Of a stretch of DNA of 64,000 nucleotides, positions 19,616-27,829 are shown one piece after another. The DNA lies in NCBI GenBank assembly GCA_024280835.1, contig JAJRPJ010000011.1:186001-250000 (forward strand). Reading direction: 5' to 3'. Both the position numbers and the translations under genes were made by a program. Below the pieces are notes generated by a model, which saw only the letters and a list, made by a program, of their open reading frames with translations, was not told the DNA's origin and ran no database searches. The stretch is from Candidatus Zixiibacteriota bacterium. Its GTDB lineage: Bacteria; Zixibacteria; MSB-5A5; GN15; JACZUZ01. How positions within the stretch are numbered: position 1 is the stretch's first letter; each line of letters begins with the position of its first letter.

Positions 19616-19735
19616 GCCATGTGTACTACGAATGACTTTGTCATGTTGCCAGCGGTTTCGGTAAAACTCCTACCATTGACGATCATTGGGAGTAACCTCA
19701 TCCTTTATCCACGGGGCTGGTGTATTTGTACTCAA
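19616..19735 (-). other. narG: narG 5' coding extension containing an in-frame TAG
   Basis: Translating upstream of the GTG in the same frame gives [18 protein letters not shown] directly joined to the NarG body, clearly homologous to the NarG N-terminus. Before it is TAG (19672-19670), and before that PWIKDEVTPNDRQW back to a TTG at 19735. That TTG has GGAGG six nt upstream, a good ribosome site. The expected residue at the TAG is Glu (..QW-E-EFYRNRW in relatives, from memory), so one G-to-T change (GAG to TAG) would explain it. It overlaps the end of the cytochrome gene by 38 nt. Confidence 0.75.
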
Positions 19736-20654
19736 GATACGCCTCCGAGCTTGCTGTTTCTTTGCTTATTGTAGTTTGTTTTTTTCGTATTTTTAGCCTT
19801 GCGCTGTCAACCATCGGGCGACGAACTGCGCGGAAACGTCCGCTCCAAAATCCGCCGAAAGCCAGTAGAAGCACAAGAGTTCCACCGACGCCGTAGAAAA
19901 TCACACCCATCCAAAGCACCACCCCACCCGCTTCTGGAGCATTTTTTGAAGTCTTTTCAAGAAGCGCTACTAAAGCGTTTAGTTCATCTTCTTCTAATGG
20001 ACGAGGTTTGAAAACTGATTGCATGGTCGCTGTTGGAGGAGCGGAAAGCCAAGCGGTTAAACCTGCGCGACCCTGCAAACGAACAAAGACCTGAGTCAGG
20101 TCTGGGCCAAGACTCCCTCCCATTGCCGCTCCTGAACCATTGGCAGAATGACATGACAAACAAGGTGGGGCTCCACTTTTCAATCGAGCGCCTCCGCTAA
20201 ACAATTCGATCCCGTGAGCTATATCAGCAGCGGTAAATGGAATTACAGGAGCTTCTATGACGCCAAACTCAGAAAGTTCTAGCTTGGATTCGGCTTCAAT
20301 CATATCCAGCAATCCTTCAGCGCGTTTTTTATCAATTGGCACAGTGACCATGATGATTCCGTTGGCTTCCTTGAGCAATTGAAGTGCGTAGGGGTCACCA
20401 GCGTCTATTTTGGCTTTCGGGTTCATGATGAACTCGGTTAGCCATTCGCGATCTTTGCGGTCGGTGACATTTTTCAAATCTGGGCCAATTAACCGACCGC
20501 CGCCAAGACGATGACAACTGGTGCAATTGAGTTTGAAGAACTCTTTCGCAGTTTGCCCATAACTATTCGAAGGCGCTCCTACCGTAAGGAGCAGCAAAAC
20601 TATGGCGCGCATCAACCAAGTCCTTGCGAAAGGTATTGAGAGAGGTGTTGTCAT
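19698..20654 (-). CDS. Membrane-anchored dihaem cytochrome c (NarC-like)
   Basis: 318 aa. Signal sequence (AIVLLLLTVGAPSNSYGQ, ends near residue 34), then two haem c sites CTSCH (near residue 45) and CLSCH (near 168), each in its own cytochrome c domain with a downstream Met. A membrane segment follows near residues 243-265 (VVLWMGVIFYGVGGTLVLLLAF) and a basic cytoplasmic tail. First gene of the nar operon; narG begins inside its end. In Thermus a dihaem NarC encoded before narGHJI helps anchor and feed the reductase, so the same role is inferred. It would sit in the periplasm facing the NarI haems. Confidence 0.88.
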   Translation of the reverse strand: MTTPLSIPFARTWLMRAIVLLLLTVGAPSNSYGQTAKEFFKLNCTSCHRLGGGRLIGPDLKNVTDRKDREWLTEFIMNPKAKIDAGDPYALQLLKEANGIIMVTVPIDKKRAEGLLDMIEAESKLELSEFGVIEAPVIPFTAADIAHGIELFSGGARLKSGAPPCLSCHSANGSGAAMGGSLGPDLTQVFVRLQGRAGLTAWLSAPPTATMQSVFKPRPLEEDELNALVALLEKTSKNAPEAGGVVLWMGVIFYGVGGTLVLLLAFGGFWSGRFRAVRRPMVDSARLKIRKKQTTISKETASSEAYLEYKYTSPVDKG

Positions 20655-20834
20655 CTATCCAACTCTTTCTTGTTTAGCCACATTGTTTTCCCTGACTGCC
20701 CGACAGCCGACTTGCGAGCAAACCGAATTACGGACTCTATTATCTTTTATTACTTTTTGTTTCAATTACCTGTTATTGGACCAGTTATAGCCATATTGCC
20801 AAAGATTAAAAGAGTTTCCGACCCCTTTATCTTG

Positions 20835-20863
20835 TTTATACGGCAAATTGACTGTTTAGTCAA
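20835..20863 (-). promoter_or_regulatory. Nar operon promoter with palindrome over the -35 box
   Basis: On the minus strand TTGACT (20863-20858), 17 nt, TATAAA (20840-20835); start expected near 20828, leaving a leader of about 175 nt before the cytochrome gene. The -35 box is one arm of a perfect palindrome, TTGACT-N4-AGTCAA (20848-20863). TTGAC-N6-GTCAA is CRP/FNR-superfamily-like in sequence, although spacing differs from FNR (N4). Overlap with -35 would suit repression, or the site may be fortuitous. The rest of the 448-nt gap (20655-21102) shows no gene. Confidence 0.6.
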
Positions 20864-21030
20864 GGAGTTATTTGAAAAAAAGGTAATTTTGTCTTGAATT
20901 ATTACAGATATGGCGATTAGCTGGAATGTGAAAACACACTCTGGACAATTGTGGGGCGTAAGTTGTTGAATCTATGTCGATTACTATTGTATCTGGTCCG
21001 CAGACATGATATTTGTTTTCTTGAATAATA

Positions 21031-21052
21031 CGTCAGGTCTGAGGACCTAACG
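21031..21052. repeat. REP-like palindrome, copy 1
   Basis: CGTCAGGTC-TGAG-GACCTAACG, a 22-nt near-perfect palindrome in the gap between the TonB-like gene and the nar promoter. The same core occurs at 23191-23212 and 38728-38749, and more degenerate copies at 38687-38710 and inside 25159-25303. All are intergenic. Confidence 0.7.
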
Positions 21053-21102
21053 GAACAGGAATATCTCACCAAAAGTAAAGCTTTTTCAAATCAACCGCCA
21101 GA

Positions 21103-21489
21103 TCACAATACAAACTCAATAACAAAAGTCGACCACGCCTCTATCGGCTCACCACAACGCATCTCAGGCGAGAAGGTTGACTTCTGGGCCGCGTCCAAAG
21201 CGGCCTGTTCAAAACCGGCATTTGCCCCAGACTTCTTTCTAATTCTCGCATCGATCACTATTCCAGTGGTATCGATAAGAACGGTCACCCATACGACTCC
21301 TTCAAGTCCAGCCCTCTTGGCCAGCTCTGGATAGACAGGGGCAACCCTATCAACAAACTCGGCCGGAGAATCATTCGCGCAGGATTTCACTGGAGCAACA
21401 CCTGAGTCTGCGCATCCGCTTACCTGCCCAACAAATGTTGCAAGAATGAGTACTAACCAAAGGTGGTGTTTCTCTTTCATATTCTTCAC
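21103..21489 (-). CDS. Lipoprotein with TonB C-terminal domain
   Basis: 128 aa. Signal peptide with a lipobox ending VSGC (Cys at about residue 26), then only a TonB_C-type domain: PVYPELAKRAGLEGVVWVTVLIDTTG, then KKSGANAGFEQAALDAAQKSTFSP. Unlike a true TonB there is no proline-rich span and no cytoplasmic-membrane anchor; as a lipoprotein it would sit at a membrane surface in the periplasm. Role unknown; may bind outer-membrane receptors or act as a partner protein. Lies 7 nt from a homologous gene on the same strand, a tandem duplication. Start assigned at the first ATG; MKEKHHLW is an alternative. Confidence 0.75.
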   Translation of the reverse strand: MKNMKEKHHLWLVLILATFVGQVSGCADSGVAPVKSCANDSPAEFVDRVAPVYPELAKRAGLEGVVWVTVLIDTTGIVIDARIRKKSGANAGFEQAALDAAQKSTFSPEMRCGEPIEAWSTFVIEFVL

Positions 21490-21496
21490 CAGCGAG

Positions 21497-21958
21497 TCAT
21501 CCTACGGGAACACAATCTTCTCTCAGTCTAAACCGAAAAGGGAAGCTCGCCCAAACCGCAACGGGTTCGCCATTTGAAATAGCTGGACTAAACTCACATC
21601 TCCAAGCGGCCTCAATTGACGCCTCTTCAAAACCAGCGTTTGAACCCGAATCCTTCACGACCTTAACATCAATAACTACTCCAACAGTATCTACCAACAA
21701 ACTCACCCAAACAACCCCTTCTAGGCAATAATCTAGCGCTGCTTGTGGATAAACTGGGACAGCTTTTAGGACAAACGCTGGCTCAACATCTCGATGCGTC
21801 AAACTCGTATCTGGAGTTGTATTGTCTGGGTCAATCGGATTGCGGCTTGACTGCGAACCACCGCTTGCCTGAAAAACAATTAAAGCCAGCCATACTAGAA
21901 AACTAAACCTGCATGTCCAAAGAGTTCTATTCATTGTTGTTCTGCCGAATATATTCAC
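21497..21958 (-). CDS. Secreted protein with TonB C-terminal domain
   Basis: 153 aa, or 145 from the second ATG (21934), which sits closer to the hydrophobic signal segment FSFLVWLALIVFQASG. The mature part is again just a TonB_C domain (PVYPQAALDYCLEGVVWVSLLVDTVG, then KDSGSNAGFEEASIEAAWRCEFSP). No lipobox Cys at the cleavage site. Paralogue of the next gene downstream with the same motifs, and probably co-transcribed with it. Function not known; a free TonB_C domain without anchor cannot transduce energy by itself. Confidence 0.72.
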   Translation of the reverse strand: MNIFGRTTMNRTLWTCRFSFLVWLALIVFQASGGSQSSRNPIDPDNTTPDTSLTHRDVEPAFVLKAVPVYPQAALDYCLEGVVWVSLLVDTVGVVIDVKVVKDSGSNAGFEEASIEAAWRCEFSPAISNGEPVAVWASFPFRFRLREDCVPVG

Positions 21959-22217
21959 TAAAACAACCTAACGCAATAACTTCCTCATGGCAAGCACATT
22001 CTTGACTGTAATTGGCGGTCTTCTTAATCAATCAGCAAGCCAAACAACTACATATTTGTACTTGAATCTCAATGTCTCCCCATAGTATGAAAGACATTCA
22101 ACAAAGATTGTCACCCATTGCAGATTAACTCGTCTGAATCGCTACAACTTCAATACCCTACGTAGCTCTATATGCAAAACGAACCCATTTGCGCATTCAA
22201 GTGTTTGGACAAGTAGA

Positions 22218-22634
22218 TTACAATTCGGTGACTTTCAGGTTGCGGTGAAGAATCGCATACAAAACCCAGCAAACTACCGCAACCATGGATGATATTACAG
22301 CCACTTCTGGAGTGTCCGTCCAAAGCCACTGGACACCCTCTTTTTCTATCCATGAGACATCGCCGAAAGCAAAAGGGACGAAAGTCGCAAATATCGCCAG
22401 ATACAATAGCAATGACCTAATCTTGAGATAAAACCGAGTCGCCTTGAGAGCTTTGAGTTCGTCCGGAAGTTCAAGCCGTGGAGCTTCAAGAGCAAACGGC
22501 AAATGGTGTTCACTTGCAAATTCAGGATATTGCGCAAAGTAATCGTTAACCAATGCAAGTGTATCCTCGCTGGCATGTTTTGAATAATAGAGTGGCAACA
22601 AGTCCGTGATTATGTTTTCTGTAATTCTAGACAT
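22218..22634 (-). CDS. Putative membrane anti-sigma factor
   Basis: 138 aa from the ATG at 22634, which follows AAGGAG by six nt and begins immediately after the sigma gene stop. The frame is open further upstream, but that part lies inside the sigma gene. Residues 1-35 (ITDLLPLYYSKHASEDTLALVNDYFAQYPEF) match the pattern of zinc-finger-type anti-sigma domains, yet the Cys and His zinc ligands are missing. Two membrane segments follow (about 72-92 and 112-132). Inferred to bind and hold the ECF factor at the membrane. Cognate signal unknown. Confidence 0.65.
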   Translation of the reverse strand: MSRITENIITDLLPLYYSKHASEDTLALVNDYFAQYPEFASEHHLPFALEAPRLELPDELKALKATRFYLKIRSLLLYLAIFATFVPFAFGDVSWIEKEGVQWLWTDTPEVAVISSMVAVVCWVLYAILHRNLKVTEL

Positions 22635-22635
22635 C

Positions 22636-23124
22636 TTAGTCTCCTTGCGATAATTCTCGTAATAGTTTTCTTGATCTTGATATTTTGACTTTGACATTTG
22701 CTACTGAAATCTTCAAATAGTCGGCGATTTGCTGATAGGTGAATCCTTCATTCGCCAAGAGAAGCAACGCAGTTCTATCAATTTCGGACAATGACTGCAA
22801 TCGTATCATCACTTGCGCAAGTTCAGACTCGTCTTCAATTACTTTGTCGATTCTCTCTCTTGGGTCTTGAAGGTTTTCGCGTAAATCACTTTTTCTCTTC
22901 TCTTTTTGCAATTGCTGTAAATAGAGATTCCTGACAATGGTTATCAGGTACATTTTGACGGTCTCGACCTCAATTTTCGAGGGTGTCGTCCATAGCCTAA
23001 TGAATGCCTCTGAGGTCAGGTCCTTAGCGTCATCCCTATCGCCAGAAAGCCAGTATGAGAAGCGAGTGATATCTTCAACATATTTCTTGTAAACCTTATG
23101 AAAGGTGATAATCGGCAAAGTCAT
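22636..23124 (-). CDS. ECF-type RNA polymerase sigma factor
   Basis: 162 aa from the ATG at 23124. Region 2 is visible as DAKDLTSEAFIRLW, region 4 as LSEIDRTALLLLANEGFTYQQIADYLKISVANVKVKISRSRKLL. Lacks regions 1 and 3, as ECF factors do. A longer TTG start (23181) is possible but would precede the putative start site of transcription. Followed by a membrane anti-sigma candidate, the usual arrangement. Directs transcription of an envelope or stress regulon; target genes are not evident apart from itself. Confidence 0.88.
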   Translation of the reverse strand: MTLPIITFHKVYKKYVEDITRFSYWLSGDRDDAKDLTSEAFIRLWTTPSKIEVETVKMYLITIVRNLYLQQLQKEKRKSDLRENLQDPRERIDKVIEDESELAQVMIRLQSLSEIDRTALLLLANEGFTYQQIADYLKISVANVKVKISRSRKLLRELSQGD

Positions 23125-23130
23125 ATAGAG

Positions 23131-23160
23131 AGTATCAAACAGATGGGGGAAAGTTACAAA
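23131..23160 (-). promoter_or_regulatory. Putative ECF autoregulatory promoter
   Basis: On the minus strand TTTGTAACTTTC (23160-23149) resembles the GTAAC -35 box of many ECF promoters; GATACT (23136-23131) lies 16 nt downstream of TGTAAC as a -10. The predicted start site falls within a base or two of the ATG at 23124, which would make the mRNA leaderless. Confidence 0.35.
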
Positions 23161-23190
23161 GAAAATCAAATTATCTAACAACGTTCGTTA

Positions 23191-23212
23191 CGTCAGGTCC
23201 TCAGACCTGATG
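23191..23212. repeat. REP-like palindrome, copy 2
   Basis: CGTCAGGTC-CTCA-GACCTGATG, between the sigma factor gene and the end of recQ (20 nt downstream of the recQ stop in transcription direction). Same core as the copies at 21031 and 38728. It could act as a transcription stop for recQ, though no T-run follows. Confidence 0.65.
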
Positions 23213-23231
23213 TCAGATTTCAGAGTGCGCG

Positions 23232-25055
23232 TCAGTTCTGCTTCTGACCGACGTAGTCGCGGATTAGGGGTAGGAATTCGTCGGCGTATTTTTGGGCTTT
23301 GGATTCGCCGACTCCGTACATCTCGAGGAAGCTGGATCTGTCGAGTGGTTTTTTGCGGGCCATGTCTCGCAAGGAGGTGTCATGGAAGACTACATATGGC
23401 GGAGCGCCTGTTCGTTGGGCGATTGTTTTGCGTAGGGTGCGCAGTTCGTCGAAGAGGTCTTTGTCCACACCTTCCCAATTTTCGGAGATTTGTTTGCTGG
23501 TTTTGGGGCCTTTGGATTTGGAGCTTTTCTCGGCGGGTTTGAGCAATTTGGGTGTGGCGTCACCTCTCAACACTACACGGCCTGATTCGGAGACTGCCAG
23601 CACATTGAACTCGCCAGTCTTGGCCAAGTAACCTTGCGCAACTAATTGTTCCACCCAATCCCGAACCGCGCGCACAGGAAACTCATCGAGAATCGAGAAT
23701 GTACTCAGGGTGTCATGACCGAATTCTAGGATACGTTTCTCGCGCGAACCAACTAAGACCTGTGTGGTGTAGGCAGCGCCAAAACGCTGATCAAGCCGCA
23801 GGACACATGAGATAATTTTCTGAGCAATCACTAACGCGCCATCGACAGTGTCAAGATTGCCCAGACAAATATCACAAGCTCCGCAATTCTCAGGGGCGAA
23901 TTCTTGGCCGAAGTAGTTAACCAAGGCTTTGTGACGACAAGTGACACCAGTGCAGAAATCGTAAATTTCATTGAGCTTGCGCAGAGAAATATCGAGGCCT
24001 TCTTGCTCGGAGCCTTGCATGATTCGATTCCAAGTTCCATAGTCGCCGCCACTATAGAGCAAGACACAGTCCGCTTCGAGACGATCACGACCTGCGCGGC
24101 CGCTCTCTTGCTGATAGTGCTCAATTGATTTGGGCATGCCCGCATGAATCACAAAACGCACATTGGATTTATCGATACCCATACCAAAAGCCACAGTGGC
24201 GACAATCACATCGACATCCTCGTTGATAAAAGCCTCTTGATTGGCTTTGCGCAGTTCGGGTTCTAGACCAGCATGATACGGGGCAGCCGAATAGCCATCG
24301 CTGTTGAGATAGTCGCACATATCCTGCACATCTCGCCGTCTGATGCAGTAAATGATTCCTGATTCGCCACGATGTTTGTTGAGCGTTTCGATGACTTGTT
24401 CGAGCATTTTGTGTTTGCGCTCAACGCTATAGACCAAATTCGGTCTATCGAAATTACCAACCAACATAGTTGGACTCACAAGTTGCAATTGCTCGGCAAT
24501 GTCGTCGCGGACTTTTTCGGTGGCAGTTGCGGTGTAGGCATGAATCGGAGTGTTGGGGAATATATCTTTGAGACCGCCGAGACGACGGTATTCGGGGCGG
24601 AAGTCATGGCCCCACATGCTGACACAATGCGCTTCATCGAGAATTATCGCCTCGATTTTTGACTCTCTTAAGAGTTCGACTCCACCAGCTCCGAGCAGTC
24701 GTTCTGGCGAGAGATAGAGTAACTTGAGGGTCTTGTCGCTCAGATGTTTGAGAGTCTCGCTGCGTTCCTCTGGTGTCTGACTACTATCGAGCCGACCGGC
24801 AGAGACACCGCAATCGATAAGCGCATCGACTTGGTCTTTCATCAGAGAAATTAACGGAGAGACGACCACAGTCAAGCCCTCACAGAGAACCGCGGGGGCC
24901 TGAAAACAGAGAGATTTACCGCCACCAGTGGGCATGACCACCACAGAGTCGGCTTTGGAGAGCGCGGCGGTCATCGCTTCAGCTTGCAAAGGCAAGAAGC
25001 TGTCATAGCCCCAATGTTTTTTGACTACCTGCGCGACGGCATTAAGGTCTGGCAT
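23232..25055 (-). CDS. recQ: ATP-dependent DNA helicase RecQ
   Basis: 607 aa. Superfamily 2 helicase motifs in order: MPTGGGKSLCFQAPA (Walker A), DEAHCVSMWGHDFRPEYRRL (DEAH plus the RecQ aromatic loop), YTATAT, QESGRAGRDRLEADCVLLY (motif VI). Then the zinc-binding RQC region CRHKALVNYFG..CGACDIC, a winged helix, and an HRDC domain over the last 75 residues (DELRTLRKTIAQRTGAPPYVVFHD). Unwinds DNA 3' to 5' in RecF-pathway recombination and fork repair. Full length and intact. Confidence 0.96.
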   Translation of the reverse strand: MPDLNAVAQVVKKHWGYDSFLPLQAEAMTAALSKADSVVVMPTGGGKSLCFQAPAVLCEGLTVVVSPLISLMKDQVDALIDCGVSAGRLDSSQTPEERSETLKHLSDKTLKLLYLSPERLLGAGGVELLRESKIEAIILDEAHCVSMWGHDFRPEYRRLGGLKDIFPNTPIHAYTATATEKVRDDIAEQLQLVSPTMLVGNFDRPNLVYSVERKHKMLEQVIETLNKHRGESGIIYCIRRRDVQDMCDYLNSDGYSAAPYHAGLEPELRKANQEAFINEDVDVIVATVAFGMGIDKSNVRFVIHAGMPKSIEHYQQESGRAGRDRLEADCVLLYSGGDYGTWNRIMQGSEQEGLDISLRKLNEIYDFCTGVTCRHKALVNYFGQEFAPENCGACDICLGNLDTVDGALVIAQKIISCVLRLDQRFGAAYTTQVLVGSREKRILEFGHDTLSTFSILDEFPVRAVRDWVEQLVAQGYLAKTGEFNVLAVSESGRVVLRGDATPKLLKPAEKSSKSKGPKTSKQISENWEGVDKDLFDELRTLRKTIAQRTGAPPYVVFHDTSLRDMARKKPLDRSSFLEMYGVGESKAQKYADEFLPLIRDYVGQKQN

Positions 25056-25158
25056 AGGCGCCTTTCTCTATATTGATCTTCAATATTAGTATTGTATATC
25101 AGCGGCGGTAATTGGCGTGTGGCGATATTGTTGACTGTTGTGGTAAAACAATACTCTC

Positions 25159-25303
25159 GGGCTTGTTGATAAACACCGAAACCGTTGTATGACCCGACGC
25201 TTCCCCTATGAGCGAGTGTCAGGTCACAATTTTCACTGCTTCAATATCAAAACAGGCGAAAATCAAGACCTGACACAACAAATGGGACTTTATCAACAGG
25301 CCC
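25159..25303. mobile_element. 145-bp foldback element (MITE-like)
   Basis: Ends are 15-bp inverted repeats, GGGCTTGTTGATAAA (25159-25173) and TTTATCAACAGGCCC (25289-25303), matching at 14 of 15 positions. Inside, a second inverted pair GTGTCAGGTC (25217-25226) and GACCTGACAC (25267-25276). No open frame. Target duplication is unclear. The inner arms share the GTCAGGTC core of the REP-like palindromes. It sits in the 732-nt gap between the divergent genes recQ and typA; the remainder (25304-25787) has one small hairpin (CAGCGC TTTT GCGCTG) and no gene that I can support. Confidence 0.55.
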
Positions 25304-25787
25304 TCCAGCGCTTTTGCGCTGAACCGAAATATAGGAGCTTGTTGTGGAATAATGCAAATAGAGCTACATCACATATTTTGGTAAGTTGGGGCTTTGGCTC
25401 TTGTTACCCTTGGCCAAACGAAGAGATTCTGTGCTGGTATCCTATTATCTGGCAACAAGATACTTCGCTTCTCTCAGCATGACACTTCTGGCTAGGAAGA
25501 AGGCTGCAATGTCATGGAATTACCATCTTTGTTCAGCAACTTACCACAGCAAGAAAACAGTTGCCAGATTGTGAATTGTTGCTTACTATCTCTCTGCGTT
25601 GTATGTAGGAGGCCAGTCCTGGTCTACCTAGTTGCGTAGATGTATATTTCGTATATTCCCCCCCCTCCAACTTAATTAAGCTGAGCGCCTTGGGTGGAGT
25701 GTGACCAACAAGCGGATATTTTTGCCGCGCTAATAATATAGAGATGTATTCTTTAGAAAGTATGTCTCCAGAAGGATTTAACGCTTT

Positions 25788-27698
25788 ATGACACCAGTAG
25801 AGAAGATTAGAAATCTGGCGATTCTCGCCCATATTGATCATGGTAAAACCACCTTGATCGATTCGATTTTCCAGGCCACGAAAACGTTTCGTGATAATCA
25901 GGAAGTCGTTGAGCGTTTGATGGACAATAATGTTCTCGAAAAAGAGCGCGGTATTACTATTCGTTCGAAACACTGCACTGTCGAATGGCATGATTATCTA
26001 ATCAATATTATTGACACCCCGGGCCATGCGGATTTCTCTGGTGAAGTTGAGCGTGTGCTTTCGATGGTTGATTCTGTGCTTTTGTTGGTTGACGCCAATG
26101 AAGGCCCAATGCCACAAACTCGTTATGTGCTGATGCGGGCTTTGAAACTCGGTTTGCGTCCGATTGTGATTATCAACAAAGCTGACCGTCCAAATGCGCG
26201 GCCAGAACATGCCCTTAATAAGACTTTTGATTTGTTTATTGATCTCGGAGCGACTGACGAGCAGGCGCATTTCCCTGTGCTGTATGGTTCAGGACTTAAT
26301 GGTTGGTTTGTGCGTGACCTTGATAGAGACGAGCAGAATGGCATGGAGCCTTTGTTTGAGGCGATTATCAATGATGTGCCAGCGCCAACTGTTGAGGAAG
26401 ATGGTGAGCTTGTTATGCAGGTCAGTTCGCTGGACTGGAACGATTACATTGGCCAAATCGGTTGCGGACGAATTATTAGTGGCTCGATTAAGAAGGGTCA
26501 GGAGTTCAATCGTCATGTCCAGCGCTGGAAAGATTTGTCTAACCAAGAAGCTGGTTGGGAATATGTTAGCGCTAACAAAGCCAAATGTGTTCATCTCTGG
26601 GTTTCTCGCGGTCTTGAGAGAATTGAGGCTGATGAAGTCGGAGTCGGTGACATTGTTTGGGTAGCAGGACCAGAGGAAATTGGCATCGGTGATACATTCG
26701 CCACCAGCGAAGACGCTTCTGTGGCGTTAAAACCACTGGAGATCGAAGAGCCAACAGTTTCGATGTTCTTCTTGGTCAATTCGGGGCCGTTTTCTGGTGA
26801 AGACGGAACCGCGATTATGCTGCGCCAACTCAAGGAGCGTTTGACTCGCGAGTTACGTGTGAATGTCGCGCTACGGATGGAAGATATTGGCCGCTCTGAT
26901 GGTGTAAAAGTTTCAGGTCGTGGCGAATTGCATTTGGCGATTCTAATTGAAGAGATGCGCCGCGAGGGACTTGAGTTTTGTATTTCTCGTCCAGAGGTTA
27001 TTACGCATAAAGACACCGCTGGCAATACTCTTGAGCCAATCGAACAATTGATTATTGATGTGCCTGAGGAGTTCCAAGGCGCGGTTATTGAGAAGTTAGC
27101 CCGCAGACAGGGTGGCTTGAGAAATATTGAAAGTACCAGTTCGAATTTTGTGCGACTAGAGTTTGGTATTCCGACTCGTGGAATCATTGGCTATCGTTCA
27201 GAGTTTTTGACTGACACACGCGGACTAGGAATTATGGCCTCAAGATTTATTGGCTATGGCCCTTGGCGTGGAGAGATCAACGCGCGTAGTCGTGGCTCGG
27301 TGGTTAGCATGGGAACTGGGCCTGTGACGGCCTATTCTCTTGAGAGTATGCAAGAGCGTACTGTTGTTTTTGTCGAACCTGCCGAGAGAGTTTATGCTGG
27401 ACAGATTGTTGGCGAGAATTCACGGTCTGGTGACTTGCCTTGCAACCCAACCAAGAAGAAACATTTGACCAACCATCGCGCTTCGACTAAGGACATCGCA
27501 ACCAAGCTGGATGTGCCACGTAAATTGTCACTTGAACAGGCGATGGAATGGATTGGTGATGATGAGTTGGTTGAAGTCACACCCAAAGCGATACGAGTTC
27601 GCAAAGCGATCCTCGACCCCGACAAACGCAAGCGCGCGGCTAAGGCCAGCGCTAGTCTGTCACTAAGCGCGGCGGCGGCTGAAACAGCGGCTAAGTAG
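25788..27698 (+). CDS. typA: Ribosome-associated GTPase TypA/BipA
   Basis: 636 aa. G-domain motifs: AHIDHGKTT (G1), RGITI (G2), DTPGH (G3), NKAD (G4). Downstream are EF-G-like domains II, III and V and the BipA-specific C-terminal domain with [21 protein letters not shown]. Length is slightly above the usual 605-615 because of an Ala/Ser/Lys-rich tail. It binds the 70S ribosome and aids 50S assembly and stress or low-temperature growth. AGAAGGA precedes the ATG. Single-gene transcript ending at the terminator at 27728. Confidence 0.96.
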   Translation: MTPVEKIRNLAILAHIDHGKTTLIDSIFQATKTFRDNQEVVERLMDNNVLEKERGITIRSKHCTVEWHDYLINIIDTPGHADFSGEVERVLSMVDSVLLLVDANEGPMPQTRYVLMRALKLGLRPIVIINKADRPNARPEHALNKTFDLFIDLGATDEQAHFPVLYGSGLNGWFVRDLDRDEQNGMEPLFEAIINDVPAPTVEEDGELVMQVSSLDWNDYIGQIGCGRIISGSIKKGQEFNRHVQRWKDLSNQEAGWEYVSANKAKCVHLWVSRGLERIEADEVGVGDIVWVAGPEEIGIGDTFATSEDASVALKPLEIEEPTVSMFFLVNSGPFSGEDGTAIMLRQLKERLTRELRVNVALRMEDIGRSDGVKVSGRGELHLAILIEEMRREGLEFCISRPEVITHKDTAGNTLEPIEQLIIDVPEEFQGAVIEKLARRQGGLRNIESTSSNFVRLEFGIPTRGIIGYRSEFLTDTRGLGIMASRFIGYGPWRGEINARSRGSVVSMGTGPVTAYSLESMQERTVVFVEPAERVYAGQIVGENSRSGDLPCNPTKKKHLTNHRASTKDIATKLDVPRKLSLEQAMEWIGDDELVEVTPKAIRVRKAILDPDKRKRAAKASASLSLSAAAAETAAK

Positions 27699-27727
27699 TC
27701 ACTACTTTAGAAACAATTTTACGAAAC

Positions 27728-27768
27728 AAAAACGCCCGAGAGGAAAATTTCTTTCGGGCGTTTTTTTT
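27728..27768 (+). terminator. Intrinsic terminator of typA
   Basis: AAACGCCCGAG (about 27730-27740) pairs with TTTCGGGCGTTT (27752-27763), followed by a T8 run. Thirty nt after the typA stop. Confidence 0.9.
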
Positions 27769-27829
27769 GTTAGCTGTGTTGTCATTGAATCGATGTTCAA
27801 CAAAACATCTGCTTTGACTTCATACAGGC

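Noticed and set aside
19670-19672. Genome-wide reassignment of UAG to an amino acid
   Set aside because: Other genes here (narI, narJ, narH, moeA, speD, typA) end at TAG at their natural length, so UAG is used as stop.
21103-21958. True TonB energy transducers
   Set aside because: No N-terminal membrane anchor, no proline-rich spacer, no ExbBD genes nearby.
25304-25787. Small frames and the stretch near 25470 resembling a common intergenic repeat (ACTTCGCTTCTCTCAGCATG)
   Set aside because: None has a start signal; the repeat resemblance cannot be confirmed from one copy in the window.
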